Numbered from the stretch's first letter, positions 26,765 to 35,729 are shown. The stretch: DNA of 41,448 bases from Limnoraphis robusta CS-951 (GCF_000972705.2 NZ_LATL02000083.1:1-41448), one strand, 5' to 3'. Notes: a model not told the origin generated them from the sequence alone. Program-made: numbers and translations.

Positions 26765-27802
26765 ATGTTTGACGAATTGATAAACAGGGCAAGTCAAGAA
26801 ATTTCTACTGTGCGTGCAATCATCAAAAGTAATGATATACTGAGAGGTATTCTTTTTGGAAAAGAGAATGAAATTAGAAAACTATTGGAGGATAAAACAG
26901 ATTTAATTGACGCTGTTCCTAGTGAAACTGAATGGCAAATTTACGATCATTGTGCTGTAGTTACGCGACTGTATGCTATTTATGAACGATTTGTTGAGGA
27001 TTTAATTACTGATTGGCTGCGACTTCTACCTGAGATAGTTTCAAGTTATTCACAGTTAGGTGAAAAAATCCAGAATACCCATAGAGAAGGGATAGGACGT
27101 TTACTACTGGATATCAATAAAAATAGATTTCAGCATCTTTCGGTAGAAACAGTTATTCAAGGCTTATTTTCTGGAATTACGGCTACAGGAAAGTATGAAC
27201 TTCTCCCGGAAGCCTTTTTATTACATGAGCAAAACTTACGCAAGGATATACTAGAAAAATTATTTTCAGATGCGGGTATAGAAAATACCTGGAGATGGGT
27301 AATTAAGCATAGAGAAATTAAGTATTTTGTAGAAGAAATTAGAGGAAATCAAAATACACCCGAAGGAGAACTAAAGCAACTGGTTGACTATCGAAATGAA
27401 GCGGCGCACGGAACTATTGATGAAATTTTAGGAACTGATGAACTTCTCAATTTAGGTGATTTTATAGAAGCGTTATGTAAAGCTTTAGCTGAGTTAGTGA
27501 CCTATCAAGTCATTGAGCAAAAAAAGAGGGTAAAACAAGCTAAGAATGTTGGAAAAATAACAGAATGGTTTAAGAAGCCAAGAGCAGCAGTTGCAAAAGT
27601 TAAAGATATAAGTTTGACAGTAGGAGATAATATTTTTATCGTCAATGAGGAATCTTCATGCTGTCAATTAGCCAAAATTGAGAGTATTAAAATTAACGAT
27701 GTTTCTCAAGAGACTGTAAAAATAACCTCGGAAATAGAGGTCGGATTAAAGTTTGACACTGATATCAAAATCAGTAAAGGATTCAGTCTTTATAAAATTT
27801 AA
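26765..27802 (+). CDS. HEPN-domain putative RNase (MAE_28990/MAE_18760-like)
   Basis: 345 residues. The helical N-terminal half (VVTRLYAIYERFVEDLITDW) and the motif YRNEAAHGTIDE, with R210-x4-H215, match HEPN nucleases of the MAE_28990/MAE_18760 type first named from Microcystis. The R-x4-6-H pair forms the RNase active site in HEPN dimers. After residue ~275 a separate small, probably beta-rich domain follows (VKDISLTVGDNIFIV to ISKGFSLYKI). It starts 6 nt after the DUF262 stop, so the two are one operon. A role as the toxic effector triggered by the DUF262 sensor is inference. All visible motif residues are intact. Confidence 0.82.
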   Translation: MFDELINRASQEISTVRAIIKSNDILRGILFGKENEIRKLLEDKTDLIDAVPSETEWQIYDHCAVVTRLYAIYERFVEDLITDWLRLLPEIVSSYSQLGEKIQNTHREGIGRLLLDINKNRFQHLSVETVIQGLFSGITATGKYELLPEAFLLHEQNLRKDILEKLFSDAGIENTWRWVIKHREIKYFVEEIRGNQNTPEGELKQLVDYRNEAAHGTIDEILGTDELLNLGDFIEALCKALAELVTYQVIEQKKRVKQAKNVGKITEWFKKPRAAVAKVKDISLTVGDNIFIVNEESSCCQLAKIESIKINDVSQETVKITSEIEVGLKFDTDIKISKGFSLYKI

Positions 27803-27831
27803 TAGGCAGAAATATCTCATTTGCTATAGAC

Positions 27832-27853
27832 TGGGTTAACAGTTGCTAACCCA
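27832..27853. terminator. Bidirectional terminator between convergent genes
   Basis: TGGGTTA (27832-27838) pairs with TAACCCA (27847-27853), followed by ATCTTTTGTTTT on the plus strand. It sits 29 nt after the HEPN stop and 11 nt from the end of the convergent gene. Confidence 0.65.
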
Positions 27854-27863
27854 ATCTTTTGTT

Positions 27864-28286
27864 TTAAGTCGAAGTTGTTTCGGGAGTAGCGGGTTTTTGA
27901 ATATCTTCTTCTATTGCTTCTAAGGTTTGAATCACTAACCGTTTGGCTTGCAATTTCCAGCCAATTTGTTGAATTTTTATCGCTGCATAACCCCCGAAAA
28001 CAGTAGCAATTAAATCCAACGGTTGCATAAAAGAAATCCCAAATAATAAGCCGAGTCCCGCAATTCCCCAAAAGGGTAACGCAACGGTTTGACGCTGTTC
28101 TTCAATTAACTTACTAATCCAATCAGTTGGCATTTCTTCTAATAGTGCAGCTTTCACTTTTTGTTGTTCTGCCAGGGAAACAGATATCCCTATTTTGCGG
28201 CGCAATCGTTGAATTTTACGGGCATCTGTGCTATACTGAGTTAATTCATCTTCAGCCATTAATACCAGACGTTCTAACTGTCCCAT
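27864..28286 (-). CDS. Hypothetical small membrane protein
   Basis: 140 residues. Residues 1-70 are charged and helical (RKIQRLRRKIGISVSLAEQQ, LLEEMPTDWISKLI), followed by two hydrophobic segments (LPFWGIAGLGLLFGISFM and LDLIATVFGGYAAIKI) and a charged, possibly coiled C-terminus. I do not recognise a named family. It converges with the DUF262-HEPN unit and lies 76 nt downstream of the HHL1-like gene on the same strand. Confidence 0.65.
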   Translation of the reverse strand: MGQLERLVLMAEDELTQYSTDARKIQRLRRKIGISVSLAEQQKVKAALLEEMPTDWISKLIEEQRQTVALPFWGIAGLGLLFGISFMQPLDLIATVFGGYAAIKIQQIGWKLQAKRLVIQTLEAIEEDIQKPATPETTST

Positions 28287-28362
28287 TTTTAAATTCCTAT
28301 TCTTTTATTGCTCATTTTGTCCAGAAAAAAAGGGGTGAGAATCCACCCACCCCACCGAAAAT

Positions 28363-28788
28363 TTAACCTTTTTTCAACAGAGATGAAACCCGATTTTTCA
28401 GGGATGCGATCGCAGTTTGTAAACCATTAGATCGAGATTGAGGCGGAACCGCGACTTGGATGGGTTCATCTTTAAATTCTTTGAGACGATAGCCAAATTC
28501 GAGTTGATTTTGGTGTTTCCGCAAACGGGGGAAGAGTCGAAACGCCCCTTGTAGCAAGTCTTCCTGACTCCCAAAAATCGCTTGATTGATCTGAGTTGAA
28601 CTTTTTACCGCCACTACACCAACCGGATACCAGTTCTTTTGTCCCTGAACCCGGATATAAATCTCATAATCAGGGGTGCCGTCAGACTTCATTTTCTCAT
28701 ATTCCTTCGCCGCTTTGCTGCGTTCAACGGCGCGTTTGGAGGGTTTGGCTGGGGGCTGAGTTTTTGCGAATCCTTGTTTTGTCGTCAT
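28363..28788 (-). CDS. HHL1-like protein
   Basis: 141 residues. The basic N-terminus (KPSKRAVERSKAAKEYEKM), the block IYIRVQGQKNWYPVGVVAV and the segment FRLFPRLRKHQNQLEFGYRL match cyanobacterial proteins named after plant HHL1 (hypersensitive to high light 1). In Arabidopsis HHL1 helps protect and repair photosystem II; the cyanobacterial role is less clear. The protein here lacks obvious membrane helices and may be peripheral to the thylakoid. Recognition is from memory of the family pattern. Confidence 0.7.
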   Translation of the reverse strand: MTTKQGFAKTQPPAKPSKRAVERSKAAKEYEKMKSDGTPDYEIYIRVQGQKNWYPVGVVAVKSSTQINQAIFGSQEDLLQGAFRLFPRLRKHQNQLEFGYRLKEFKDEPIQVAVPPQSRSNGLQTAIASLKNRVSSLLKKG

Positions 28789-28858
28789 GGTTGTTAAACG
28801 TTAAATGTTATACTTAATAAAAGTTTACAACCTTTTCAGAAATTTGTCTCCCCTCGCC

Positions 28859-29500
28859 TCAAGCTTGAAACTGAGACAACAGCCAAGCACTGACTTTACC
28901 GTGATTCATTTGGCGACTGCGGCGTAACGCTTCTTCTAACAGTGCAATTTCTAAACCTGCGAAAACTTGAGACTGTTCAATTCTATAACTTCCTCGATTC
29001 TCAATTTTAAAGGCAATAATTTGAGCGGCTTTAACATCAATAATCCAATATTCTCCGACTCCCAAAGATTCATAAAGTAAACGTTTTTCTCCTTTATCAT
29101 CAGATAGGGAAGAATAGGCAACTTCTATCACCAAATCCGGCGCAGGATAGGTATTAAGATCGATAATTGTTGCTTCCCAAGGCACAATTTCTGCTTTTGA
29201 ACCCATATAAAAAGAAACATCCGGTTGTGCTTCATCATAGCCAACTTTGCGATAAGTGCAGTTATCGTGAACATCCAAGTCTAAACCTCGAAGACTTGCA
29301 TATAAATAGAGAAAGCCAATAACTGCTGCATGATCGCGAGAATGGGGATTTCCAAGGGGAGACATTTCTAACCTCATACGTCCATTAAAATAATAACCTC
29401 TGGCTTGTTCATAAGCCGGATTTTCTATAGCGAAAAGGTATTCTTCCCAAGTGGCTTTAATCCAAGTATCGATCAAAACTTGAGTTTTTAACTGAGTCAT
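28859..29500 (-). CDS. Uma2-family (DUF820) putative endonuclease
   Basis: 213 residues from ATG 29500; alternative starts at 29521 and 29524 would add up to eight residues and none has a clear ribosome binding site. Core residues are seen in AQPDVSFY and PDLVIEVAYSS, followed by KRLLYESLGVGEYWIIDVKA, the standard Uma2 order of the PD-(D/E)XK-like fold. It belongs to a different Uma2 subgroup from the protein at 17058-17624. Its function is unknown and no partner gene is obvious. Confidence 0.87.
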   Translation of the reverse strand: MTQLKTQVLIDTWIKATWEEYLFAIENPAYEQARGYYFNGRMRLEMSPLGNPHSRDHAAVIGFLYLYASLRGLDLDVHDNCTYRKVGYDEAQPDVSFYMGSKAEIVPWEATIIDLNTYPAPDLVIEVAYSSLSDDKGEKRLLYESLGVGEYWIIDVKAAQIIAFKIENRGSYRIEQSQVFAGLEIALLEEALRRSRQMNHGKVSAWLLSQFQA

Positions 29501-29562
29501 AACTGCACCATTGCAAGGCATCAATTCTATTATAACTGATGATTAATAATTTGGTAAAAAAA

Positions 29563-29589
29563 AGTAGAGATGTTCGGGGCATCTCTACT
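29563..29589. terminator. TAGAGATG hairpin, terminator-like
   Basis: AGTAGAGATG (29563-29572) and CATCTCTACT (29580-29589) form a perfect 10-bp stem with a 7-nt UUCG-containing loop. It follows the stop of the gene at 29671 on the minus strand, where the preceding A-run on the plus strand (29556-29563) would give a U-run after the hairpin. Similar ends occur in the palindrome at 13637-13665. Confidence 0.6.
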
Positions 29590-29670
29590 CTTTAAACAGC
29601 TCAAATTGCTAAACGCTGTTTTAGAAAATTAGCTTTCTTTTACCCTATAATCTGTTGCTAATTTCTTCTC

Positions 29671-30807
29671 TTAGCGAGAACGAATATTTTTTTCTTTCAC
29701 CCATTCATCCTCATCCGAATCATACCCAACATAATGCACAAAATATTGATTCTTCTCTTTTTTGATTCGGATCTCTTTAATGGTGGCTTCATACCATTCG
29801 CCTTCGTCTTTATCCCAAACTTCTACAGTTTCACCGACGGAAAAACGACTGGTGATAACCGTTTCTGTGGGAGAAAAACTCGGAGTAAAATTACCCGAAG
29901 CTGCGGGAAGTTCGGCTTGAACAGAAGCATAAGCATCGAGAATCAGTTTACGGGTTACGGTTTGAATTCCGGTATGTTCATAATAGTTGGTGCTTTGATC
30001 AAGAAAGGCTGCTACAAAGTCTAAGTTATCATCAGCAATTTGGATAAAACTTCCCACCTGGTCGAGAACAGACTGAGGCGTTACCCCGGTTTTTTGGACT
30101 AAATTATTCATCCAGCCTTGTATGGAGTTAAATCCTTGTTTGATAAACCCAAATTTGTCGGAAGCATTGTTACCGGGAATGGCATTACTCACTGAATTGA
30201 AGACTTGATTTTGGGCGATAACGCTACTATCTGCACCATCAATCATCCCGTGAATTTTCCCAATAAAATCGGGGCCTAACGGTAAAATAGCATCAATACA
30301 AACCAATGAAACCATCCGCATTAACGCCGCATCTTGATAGTTATTGGCTAACGCCGTTGCAAACACTTGGGGGTTCGGTTGGGGAATGCCATTTAACTTA
30401 CAAAACGCGATAATTTCAACGGTAATTTTGAGCAATAAATCAATGGTTTGTGTTAAATCTGCTTTCGGGGTAAAATTGCTTAAAAAGGAAAGAAAGCTAA
30501 TTTTTTCACCAATTTTATTCGCCAAAGCTGCCGTCGCCATGATCGTATCGGCTGTATCGATAGTTTGATAAAGTTTAATCGCCGTTTGATAACCTTTTTG
30601 TGGATCGTGATATAATGCAACAGCGCGATCGCGAATTCTCTGAATTAGCTGAGAATTAGTTTCTCCAGTAATGCTGCGAATACTGTTATCAAATCCGACT
30701 AAATTATTCCACTGACCGGGCATGATATAATCAAGTGCCTTTAACACTTTGACCGTAATATTATCGGTGGGAAGTGCGTCAGCTAACTGAATAATGGATT
30801 TATCCAT
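29671..30807 (-). CDS. Hypothetical protein with C-terminal Tudor/chromo-barrel-like domain
   Basis: 378 residues. Residues 1-310 are mostly helical with no family I can name (VLKALDYIMPGQWNNLVGFD, IDLLLKITVEIIAFC, NLDFVAAFLDQSTNYYEH). The last ~58 residues form a compact beta-type module: FSVGETVEVWDKDEGEWYEA, then YFVHYVGYDSDEDEWV. This is the pattern of Tudor-knot/chromo-barrel domains (aromatic residues, HYxGYDxxxDEW), far better known from eukaryotic chromatin proteins. What it binds in a bacterium is unknown. No signal peptide. It stands alone, ended by the hairpin at 29563-29589. Confidence 0.7.
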   Translation of the reverse strand: MDKSIIQLADALPTDNITVKVLKALDYIMPGQWNNLVGFDNSIRSITGETNSQLIQRIRDRAVALYHDPQKGYQTAIKLYQTIDTADTIMATAALANKIGEKISFLSFLSNFTPKADLTQTIDLLLKITVEIIAFCKLNGIPQPNPQVFATALANNYQDAALMRMVSLVCIDAILPLGPDFIGKIHGMIDGADSSVIAQNQVFNSVSNAIPGNNASDKFGFIKQGFNSIQGWMNNLVQKTGVTPQSVLDQVGSFIQIADDNLDFVAAFLDQSTNYYEHTGIQTVTRKLILDAYASVQAELPAASGNFTPSFSPTETVITSRFSVGETVEVWDKDEGEWYEATIKEIRIKKEKNQYFVHYVGYDSDEDEWVKEKNIRSR

Positions 30808-31195
30808 GAGTCATTCCTCCAAAAAAACGTTCTAAAAATTACTAAGTTTTCACCCTGATGAGGCGATGATAGCCAAGTTTTATCTCTCAAAACACAACTC
30901 AGTTTTGATCCCGAATGGTGAGTTGATGTTGAACCAAGAACGGTTAAATTGAGAGAAATTAACGGATCGAAAAGATTGACGATAGGCTGCACTTAGATCC
31001 TATTCTTCTCTACAATACATTTTAAACGATCGCTTGAGTAAATTGTAAATTTTATTTAAACTATAACAATATTCAATCTGTTTTATCATTATAACATCAA
31101 TCTGTAAAACCATTAACTTTTAATCGGACTGACATAAAAGTAACAAAAATCCTGTAAAATAATACCCTGTCTGTTGTTCGCACTCGCTTAACTCC
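30808..31195. other. Divergent spacer upstream of ilvA
   Basis: 388 bp between two divergent genes, AT-rich toward ilvA. GGAGGAA just before 30807 (minus strand) is a plausible ribosome binding site for the Tudor-domain gene. No leader peptide with runs of branched-chain codons and no terminator/antiterminator pair was noticed, so attenuation control of ilvA is not supported. Confidence 0.4.
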
Positions 31196-32707
31196 ATGCA
31201 CTGCAACTACCTCGAACGCATTCTCACCGCCCGTGTTTATGATGTCGCTCAAGAAACGCCGTTAGAACCCGCTCCCAACCTCTCTAAACGACTGAACAAT
31301 AAACTCCTCCTCAAACGGGAAGATATGCAGTCGGTTTTCTCCTTTAAATTGCGGGGAGCTTACAACAAAATGGCACAACTTACCCCAGATTTACTGGCCG
31401 TTGGGGTGATAGCTGCATCGGCTGGAAATCACGCTCAAGGTGTTGCTTTGGCGGCGAATTATTTAGGAACAAAAGCGATTATTGTCATGCCTGTCACCAC
31501 TCCCCAAGTGAAAATTGATGCCGTTAAAACCAGAGGTGGCGAGGTGGTATTACACGGAGAAACCTTTGATGAAGCTTATACATATGCTCGTCAATTAGAA
31601 GTCGAAAAAGGCTTAACTTTTATTCATCCGTTTAATGACCCGGATGTGATTGCTGGACAGGGTACAATTGGCATGGAAATCTTGCGACAATATCAACAAC
31701 CGATTCATGCAATTTTTGTGGCAATTGGCGGTGGTGGATTAATTTCAGGAATTGCGGCTTATGTCAAACGCTTGCGTCCAGAAATTAAAATAATCGGCGT
31801 TGAACCTGTTGATGCGGATGCCATGTCGCAGTCACTTAAAGCCGGACATCGCGTTAAATTATCGCAAGTCGGACTGTTTGCAGATGGCGTTGCGGTGCGC
31901 GAAGTTGGAGATGAAACGTTTCGCCTTTGTCAACAATATGTAGATGAAATTATATTAGTCGGAACCGATGATACTTGTGCAGCAATTAAAGATGTTTTTG
32001 AAGATACTCGTTCGATTTTAGAACCTGCCGGTGCCTTAGCAATTGCGGGAGCAAAAGCATATGTTGAACGAGAACAAATTCAAGATAAAACGTTAGTTGC
32101 TGTCGCTTGTGGTGCGAATATGAATTTTGACCGTTTGCGGTTTGTTGCCGAACGTGCTGAACTCGGAGAACGTCGAGAAGCAATTTTTGCAGTCACAATT
32201 CCCGAAAAACCCGGTAGTCTTCGTCAGTTTTGTGACTGTTTAGGAAAGCGCAGTTTAACCGAATTTAACTATCGAATTGCTGACGAAAAAGAAGCGCATA
32301 TTTTTGTCGGAGTTCAAATTGTAAACCGTGCCGATGCGGTACAATTAATGGAAAGCTTTGAAGCGCAGGGATTGAAAACTTTAGACTTAACCGATAACGA
32401 ATTGGTCAAATTACATTTGCGTCACATGGTTGGCGGACGTTCCCCTTTGGCTCACCACGAATTATTATATCGTTTTGAATTTCCCGAACGTCCTGGCGCT
32501 TTAATGAAGTTTGTCGCTTCCATGAGTCCCAACTGGAATATTAGCCTATTTCATTACCGAAATAATGGTTCAGACTATGGCAGAATTGTAGTGGGAATGC
32601 AAGTTCCTCCCCAAGAAATGGAACAATGGCAAGCGTTTCTGGATACTCTCGGTTATCGCTATTGGGATGAAAATAAAAATCCCGCTTATCAACTGTTTTT
32701 AGGGTAA
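31196..32707 (+). CDS. ilvA: Threonine ammonia-lyase, biosynthetic
   Basis: 503 residues, the length of the long allosteric form. The PLP-binding lysine is K51 in SVFSFKLRGAYNK; the phosphate-binding loop is GGGGLISG (about 174-181). Two C-terminal ACT-like domains follow (IFAVTIPEKPGSLRQF and YRFEFPERPGALMKF), which bind isoleucine and valine in E. coli IlvA. The enzyme deaminates threonine to 2-oxobutanoate, the committed step to isoleucine. It is probably feedback-inhibited by isoleucine. The DUF3754 gene follows after 26 nt on the same strand, so co-transcription is possible. Confidence 0.97.
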   Translation: MHCNYLERILTARVYDVAQETPLEPAPNLSKRLNNKLLLKREDMQSVFSFKLRGAYNKMAQLTPDLLAVGVIAASAGNHAQGVALAANYLGTKAIIVMPVTTPQVKIDAVKTRGGEVVLHGETFDEAYTYARQLEVEKGLTFIHPFNDPDVIAGQGTIGMEILRQYQQPIHAIFVAIGGGGLISGIAAYVKRLRPEIKIIGVEPVDADAMSQSLKAGHRVKLSQVGLFADGVAVREVGDETFRLCQQYVDEIILVGTDDTCAAIKDVFEDTRSILEPAGALAIAGAKAYVEREQIQDKTLVAVACGANMNFDRLRFVAERAELGERREAIFAVTIPEKPGSLRQFCDCLGKRSLTEFNYRIADEKEAHIFVGVQIVNRADAVQLMESFEAQGLKTLDLTDNELVKLHLRHMVGGRSPLAHHELLYRFEFPERPGALMKFVASMSPNWNISLFHYRNNGSDYGRIVVGMQVPPQEMEQWQAFLDTLGYRYWDENKNPAYQLFLG

Positions 32708-32733
32708 TTATATTACAAAATTATGAGCGTATT

Positions 32734-34074
32734 ATGACTGATAACATCAATCTAGAAGCCTATATTCCCTATCGTCGTAGCGATATTATCGAACTCTGTC
32801 TTAAAGATGGCAAATTAAACCGGGAGGATAGTCAAACCTTTAAAGAGTTTTGCGAAATTATATCGGCTTTTTATCACTTTCGTTTTCATCAAACCCTCGA
32901 AATTATCAAAGACAACTACGCCGTTTTTAACCCCAATGCTGATATTGAACCCTTAGAAGAACCCAGTTTAGATCAATATAGCAAAATGCAGTCCAAAGTG
33001 ATTGAGGCGTTTAACCATATTTTAGAACGAGCGAATTATGTTCGCTTGTCAAAATCCATCGTTCATCAAGCGTTAGGAAAAAAGTCTTTGATTAACTTGC
33101 ACACTTCTGTTGATTTTAATGACTTTGAGGAATTTATCTGCTATTATCGGGGTGATACCACGACAACAATTAAAGTGAAAAAGTTCTTCTTTTGGGAGGA
33201 AGAAAGAACGATTGATATTTTTGAACGAATTGTTTTACTACTTAAATTCAAAGGAAAAGGATATTTTCGCCGCAAAGAGTCCAACCATAAAGCATTAGAT
33301 GAACTCAAATTTACACCCGGCAAAATGTATGTCTATTTTTATAAAAATATTCCCAAGTTCGATCTTGACTTATTGTTTCCCAATCTGAAAACCAGTATGA
33401 CTTGGAAAGATCGGTTATTGTTTGGAATTCCGGCAATTGGAGCGGCAATTCCTCTAATCTTAAAAACTTTACCCAATATTTTATTACTGATTGCTGCAAT
33501 CTTACTGGTTTTAAATGCTAGAGATTTAATTCAGTCTTTAAATGTAGAACAGGATAAACTTCAAGATATCATGCCGATTTTAGTCGCAACGTTATCTTTA
33601 GCCATGACGCTCGGCGGGTTTGCTTTCAAACAATATAGCCATTACAAAAATAAGAAAATCCTCTTTCAAAAAGATGTCACCGATACACTATTTTTTAAAA
33701 ATTTAGCGAATAATGATAGTGTTTTTCAGCGATTCATTGATATTGCCGAAGAAGAAGAATGCAAAGAAATAATTTTAGTCTATTATCATCTGTTAACGAG
33801 TCAAAACCCCTTGAACCCTGAACAGTTAGATGCTAAAATAGAGAGTTGGATGAAGGAAAACTTAGGAATTAGAATTAACTTTGATATTCATGGCCCGTTA
33901 AACAACTTGCAAGAAATTAGAGGTAAAATAGAAGATCATGTGAATGAACCGGAAGTGCCGTTATTATCCTATGATCAACAAGGATATTGTCACGTTATCC
34001 CTTTAAAACAAGCAAGAACTGTTATTGATTGGGTTTGGGATAACGCCTTTCAATATAACGGAAAAGCCTTGTAA
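32734..34074 (+). CDS. DUF3754 (TMEM143-like) membrane protein
   Basis: 446 residues. The N-terminal half is soluble and contains KVKKFFFWEEERTIDIFERI and YVYFYKNIPKFDLDLLFPN, blocks I associate with DUF3754 proteins, related to animal and plant TMEM143. Hydrophobic segments at about 230-290 (LLFGIPAIGAAIPLIL, ILLLIAAILLVL, LVATLSLAMTLGGFAF) give two or three membrane helices. The C-terminal part is soluble. Function is unknown; plant and cyanobacterial members are membrane-located. It follows ilvA closely but no metabolic link is evident. Confidence 0.8.
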   Translation: MTDNINLEAYIPYRRSDIIELCLKDGKLNREDSQTFKEFCEIISAFYHFRFHQTLEIIKDNYAVFNPNADIEPLEEPSLDQYSKMQSKVIEAFNHILERANYVRLSKSIVHQALGKKSLINLHTSVDFNDFEEFICYYRGDTTTTIKVKKFFFWEEERTIDIFERIVLLLKFKGKGYFRRKESNHKALDELKFTPGKMYVYFYKNIPKFDLDLLFPNLKTSMTWKDRLLFGIPAIGAAIPLILKTLPNILLLIAAILLVLNARDLIQSLNVEQDKLQDIMPILVATLSLAMTLGGFAFKQYSHYKNKKILFQKDVTDTLFFKNLANNDSVFQRFIDIAEEEECKEIILVYYHLLTSQNPLNPEQLDAKIESWMKENLGIRINFDIHGPLNNLQEIRGKIEDHVNEPEVPLLSYDQQGYCHVIPLKQARTVIDWVWDNAFQYNGKAL

Positions 34075-34520
34075 AAAAATGCGAAACATTCATCAGAATG
34101 GCAAACTGGCATCCTAAACCGTCTCGAAAACGTGACTAATCTGTGAAAAACTTGGGCAGCAAGCGAGTTGGGCGGCAACAGATGCCAGACTTGTGAAGAA
34201 AAAAAGCCTAAGCCGCAGAATTTAGCAATTAATTGTCAAAACTACAACCATCCCAAGGTAGAATATACATTGTTTATGAATTGCATTTTGCAGTTTGGCC
34301 TAACACACGGAACATTTTGATGCAGCAACAGAGTCAAAGCCCTCTTTCCAAACTGGGCATTCAACAAGCCAGTTTAGGAGAAAATCACAAGCTGAAGGTT
34401 CGTCGGCATTCTACCGCTTGGACACTTTTGCAGAGTCAAAATAGCGGCTAACACAGGCTGAATGTGTTAGGTTAAACCCAAAATGTAGATTTTTTTAACT
34501 CAAGTAAAATCGGAAATTTC
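34075..34520. other. desB upstream region
   Basis: 446 bp. It holds CTAACACA at 34300-34307 and again at 34448-34455, and TGTGTTAG at 34463-34470. The latter two form a perfect 8-bp hairpin with a 7-nt loop about 50 nt before the desB GTG. A 72-codon frame at 34233-34451 has no conserved look or ribosome binding site and is not called. The region presumably contains the promoter and a long leader of desB. Confidence 0.5.
34448..34470 (+). promoter_or_regulatory. Hairpin in the desB leader
   Basis: CTAACACA (34448-34455), loop GGCTGAA, TGTGTTAG (34463-34470). No T-run follows directly, although a TTTTTTT-like stretch lies further on near 34490, so it may be a leader structure rather than a terminator. 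Another CTAACACA upstream could pair with the same TGTGTTAG. Confidence 0.35.
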
Positions 34521-35603
34521 GTGCAATCAAATACTGTTAGTCAGGCGACTATTACCGCCTCATTTTCCTCTACAACAGAGTTACCTTTTACTCTCCAAGA
34601 TGTAAAGGCGGCAATTCCCGCCCATTGTTTTGAACCCTCAGTCTGGAAGTCTTTGAGTTATTTCTTTCTCGATATTTCCATTATTGCCGGGTTGTATGCG
34701 ATCGCCTATAGCCTCGATTCTTGGTTCTTTTTCCCGATTTTTTGGCTAATGCAAGGAACCATGTTTTGGGCGTTATTTGTGGTGGGACATGATTGTGGTC
34801 ATGGTTCTTTTTCTAAGCAAAAATGGCTGAATAATCTCATCGGACATTTGTCTCATATTCCCATCCTTGTACCTTATCATGGCTGGCGAATTAGTCACAG
34901 AACTCATCACGCCAATACCGGAAATATTGATAGAGACGAAAGCTGGTATCCGGTTTCTGAAAGTCAGTATGATCAAATGCCTTGGTATGAAAAGCTATTC
35001 CGCTTTTATATCCCTTTATTGGCTTATCCAGTTTACCTCCTTCATCCGGCAGGTTCTCATCTTTCTCCGAATACTCCCCTATTCCGTCCTTCAGAAAAAT
35101 GGGATATTATCACCAGTGCAACTTGCTGGGTATTAATGGTAGGTTTTCTCGGTTTCCTAACCTATGAATTTGGCTGGTTATTCCTGCTGAAATATTATCT
35201 CGTTCCCTATATCATTTTTGTGATGTGGTTAGATCTTGTTACCTATTTACATCACACCGAAGCAGATATTCCTTGGTATCGGAACGAAGATTGGTATTTC
35301 CTAAAAGGCGCATTATCTACCATTGATCGCGACTATGGTTTTATCAATTCCATTCATCACGATATTGGTACCCATGTCGCCCATCACATTTTCCTCAATA
35401 TGCCTCACTACCATTTGAAAACCGCAACAGAGGCAATTAAACCGATTTTGGGTGAATATTATCACAAGTCTGACGAACCCATTTGGAAGAGTTTTATTAA
35501 CTCTTACATGACTTGTCATTTTGTTCCAAACGCGGGAAGTCCGATTTACTATCAGTCCGCTTGGAAGTCGAAAGTTTCCTCAAAAACGAACAAGCCTGAC
35601 TAA
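34521..35603 (+). CDS. desB: Omega-3 (delta-15) acyl-lipid desaturase
   Basis: 360 residues from GTG 34521. The three histidine boxes of membrane desaturases are present: H90DCGH94, H126RTHH130 and H285VAHH289 (in HHDIGTHVAHH). Surrounding blocks (FVVGHDCGHGSFSKQKWLN, GWRISHRTHHANTGNIDRDE) match DesB omega-3 desaturases rather than DesA delta-12, which has a different second box. Several membrane helices flank the boxes. The enzyme introduces the omega-3 double bond into 18-carbon acyl chains of membrane glycerolipids and is cold-induced in studied cyanobacteria. It has a terminator-like hairpin at 35625-35647. Confidence 0.93.
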   Translation: MQSNTVSQATITASFSSTTELPFTLQDVKAAIPAHCFEPSVWKSLSYFFLDISIIAGLYAIAYSLDSWFFFPIFWLMQGTMFWALFVVGHDCGHGSFSKQKWLNNLIGHLSHIPILVPYHGWRISHRTHHANTGNIDRDESWYPVSESQYDQMPWYEKLFRFYIPLLAYPVYLLHPAGSHLSPNTPLFRPSEKWDIITSATCWVLMVGFLGFLTYEFGWLFLLKYYLVPYIIFVMWLDLVTYLHHTEADIPWYRNEDWYFLKGALSTIDRDYGFINSIHHDIGTHVAHHIFLNMPHYHLKTATEAIKPILGEYYHKSDEPIWKSFINSYMTCHFVPNAGSPIYYQSAWKSKVSSKTNKPD

Positions 35604-35624
35604 CTCTAACGTCTGAATTTTTTC

Positions 35625-35647
35625 GGGGTGGGTATTCATTGCCCACC
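35625..35647 (+). terminator. Terminator-like hairpin after desB
   Basis: GGGTGGG (35625-35631) pairs with CCCACCC (35641-35647) around a 9-nt loop, followed by TATTTAATT. It lies 22 nt after the stop codon. Confidence 0.6.
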
Positions 35648-35672
35648 CTATTTAATTGGGTAAAATTTTTGT

Positions 35673-35729
35673 AGGGGCGGGTTCAGCAAAAATTGATGTC
35701 TCCCATCAATAATTTATATAAACCCGCCC
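35673..35729. repeat. GGGGCGGGTT palindromic element, copy 2
   Basis: Perfect inverted ends GGGGCGGGTT (35673-35682) and AACCCGCCCC (35720-35729). Inside is a second small hairpin, ATTGATG ... CATCAAT, around TCTCC. The internal sequence ATGTCTCCCAT also occurs in the copy at the right window edge. No coding capacity. Confidence 0.75.

Noticed and set aside
34233..34451. 72-codon open frame ahead of desB
   Set aside because: No ribosome binding site, no recognisable motif, and it overlaps the hairpin of the desB leader.
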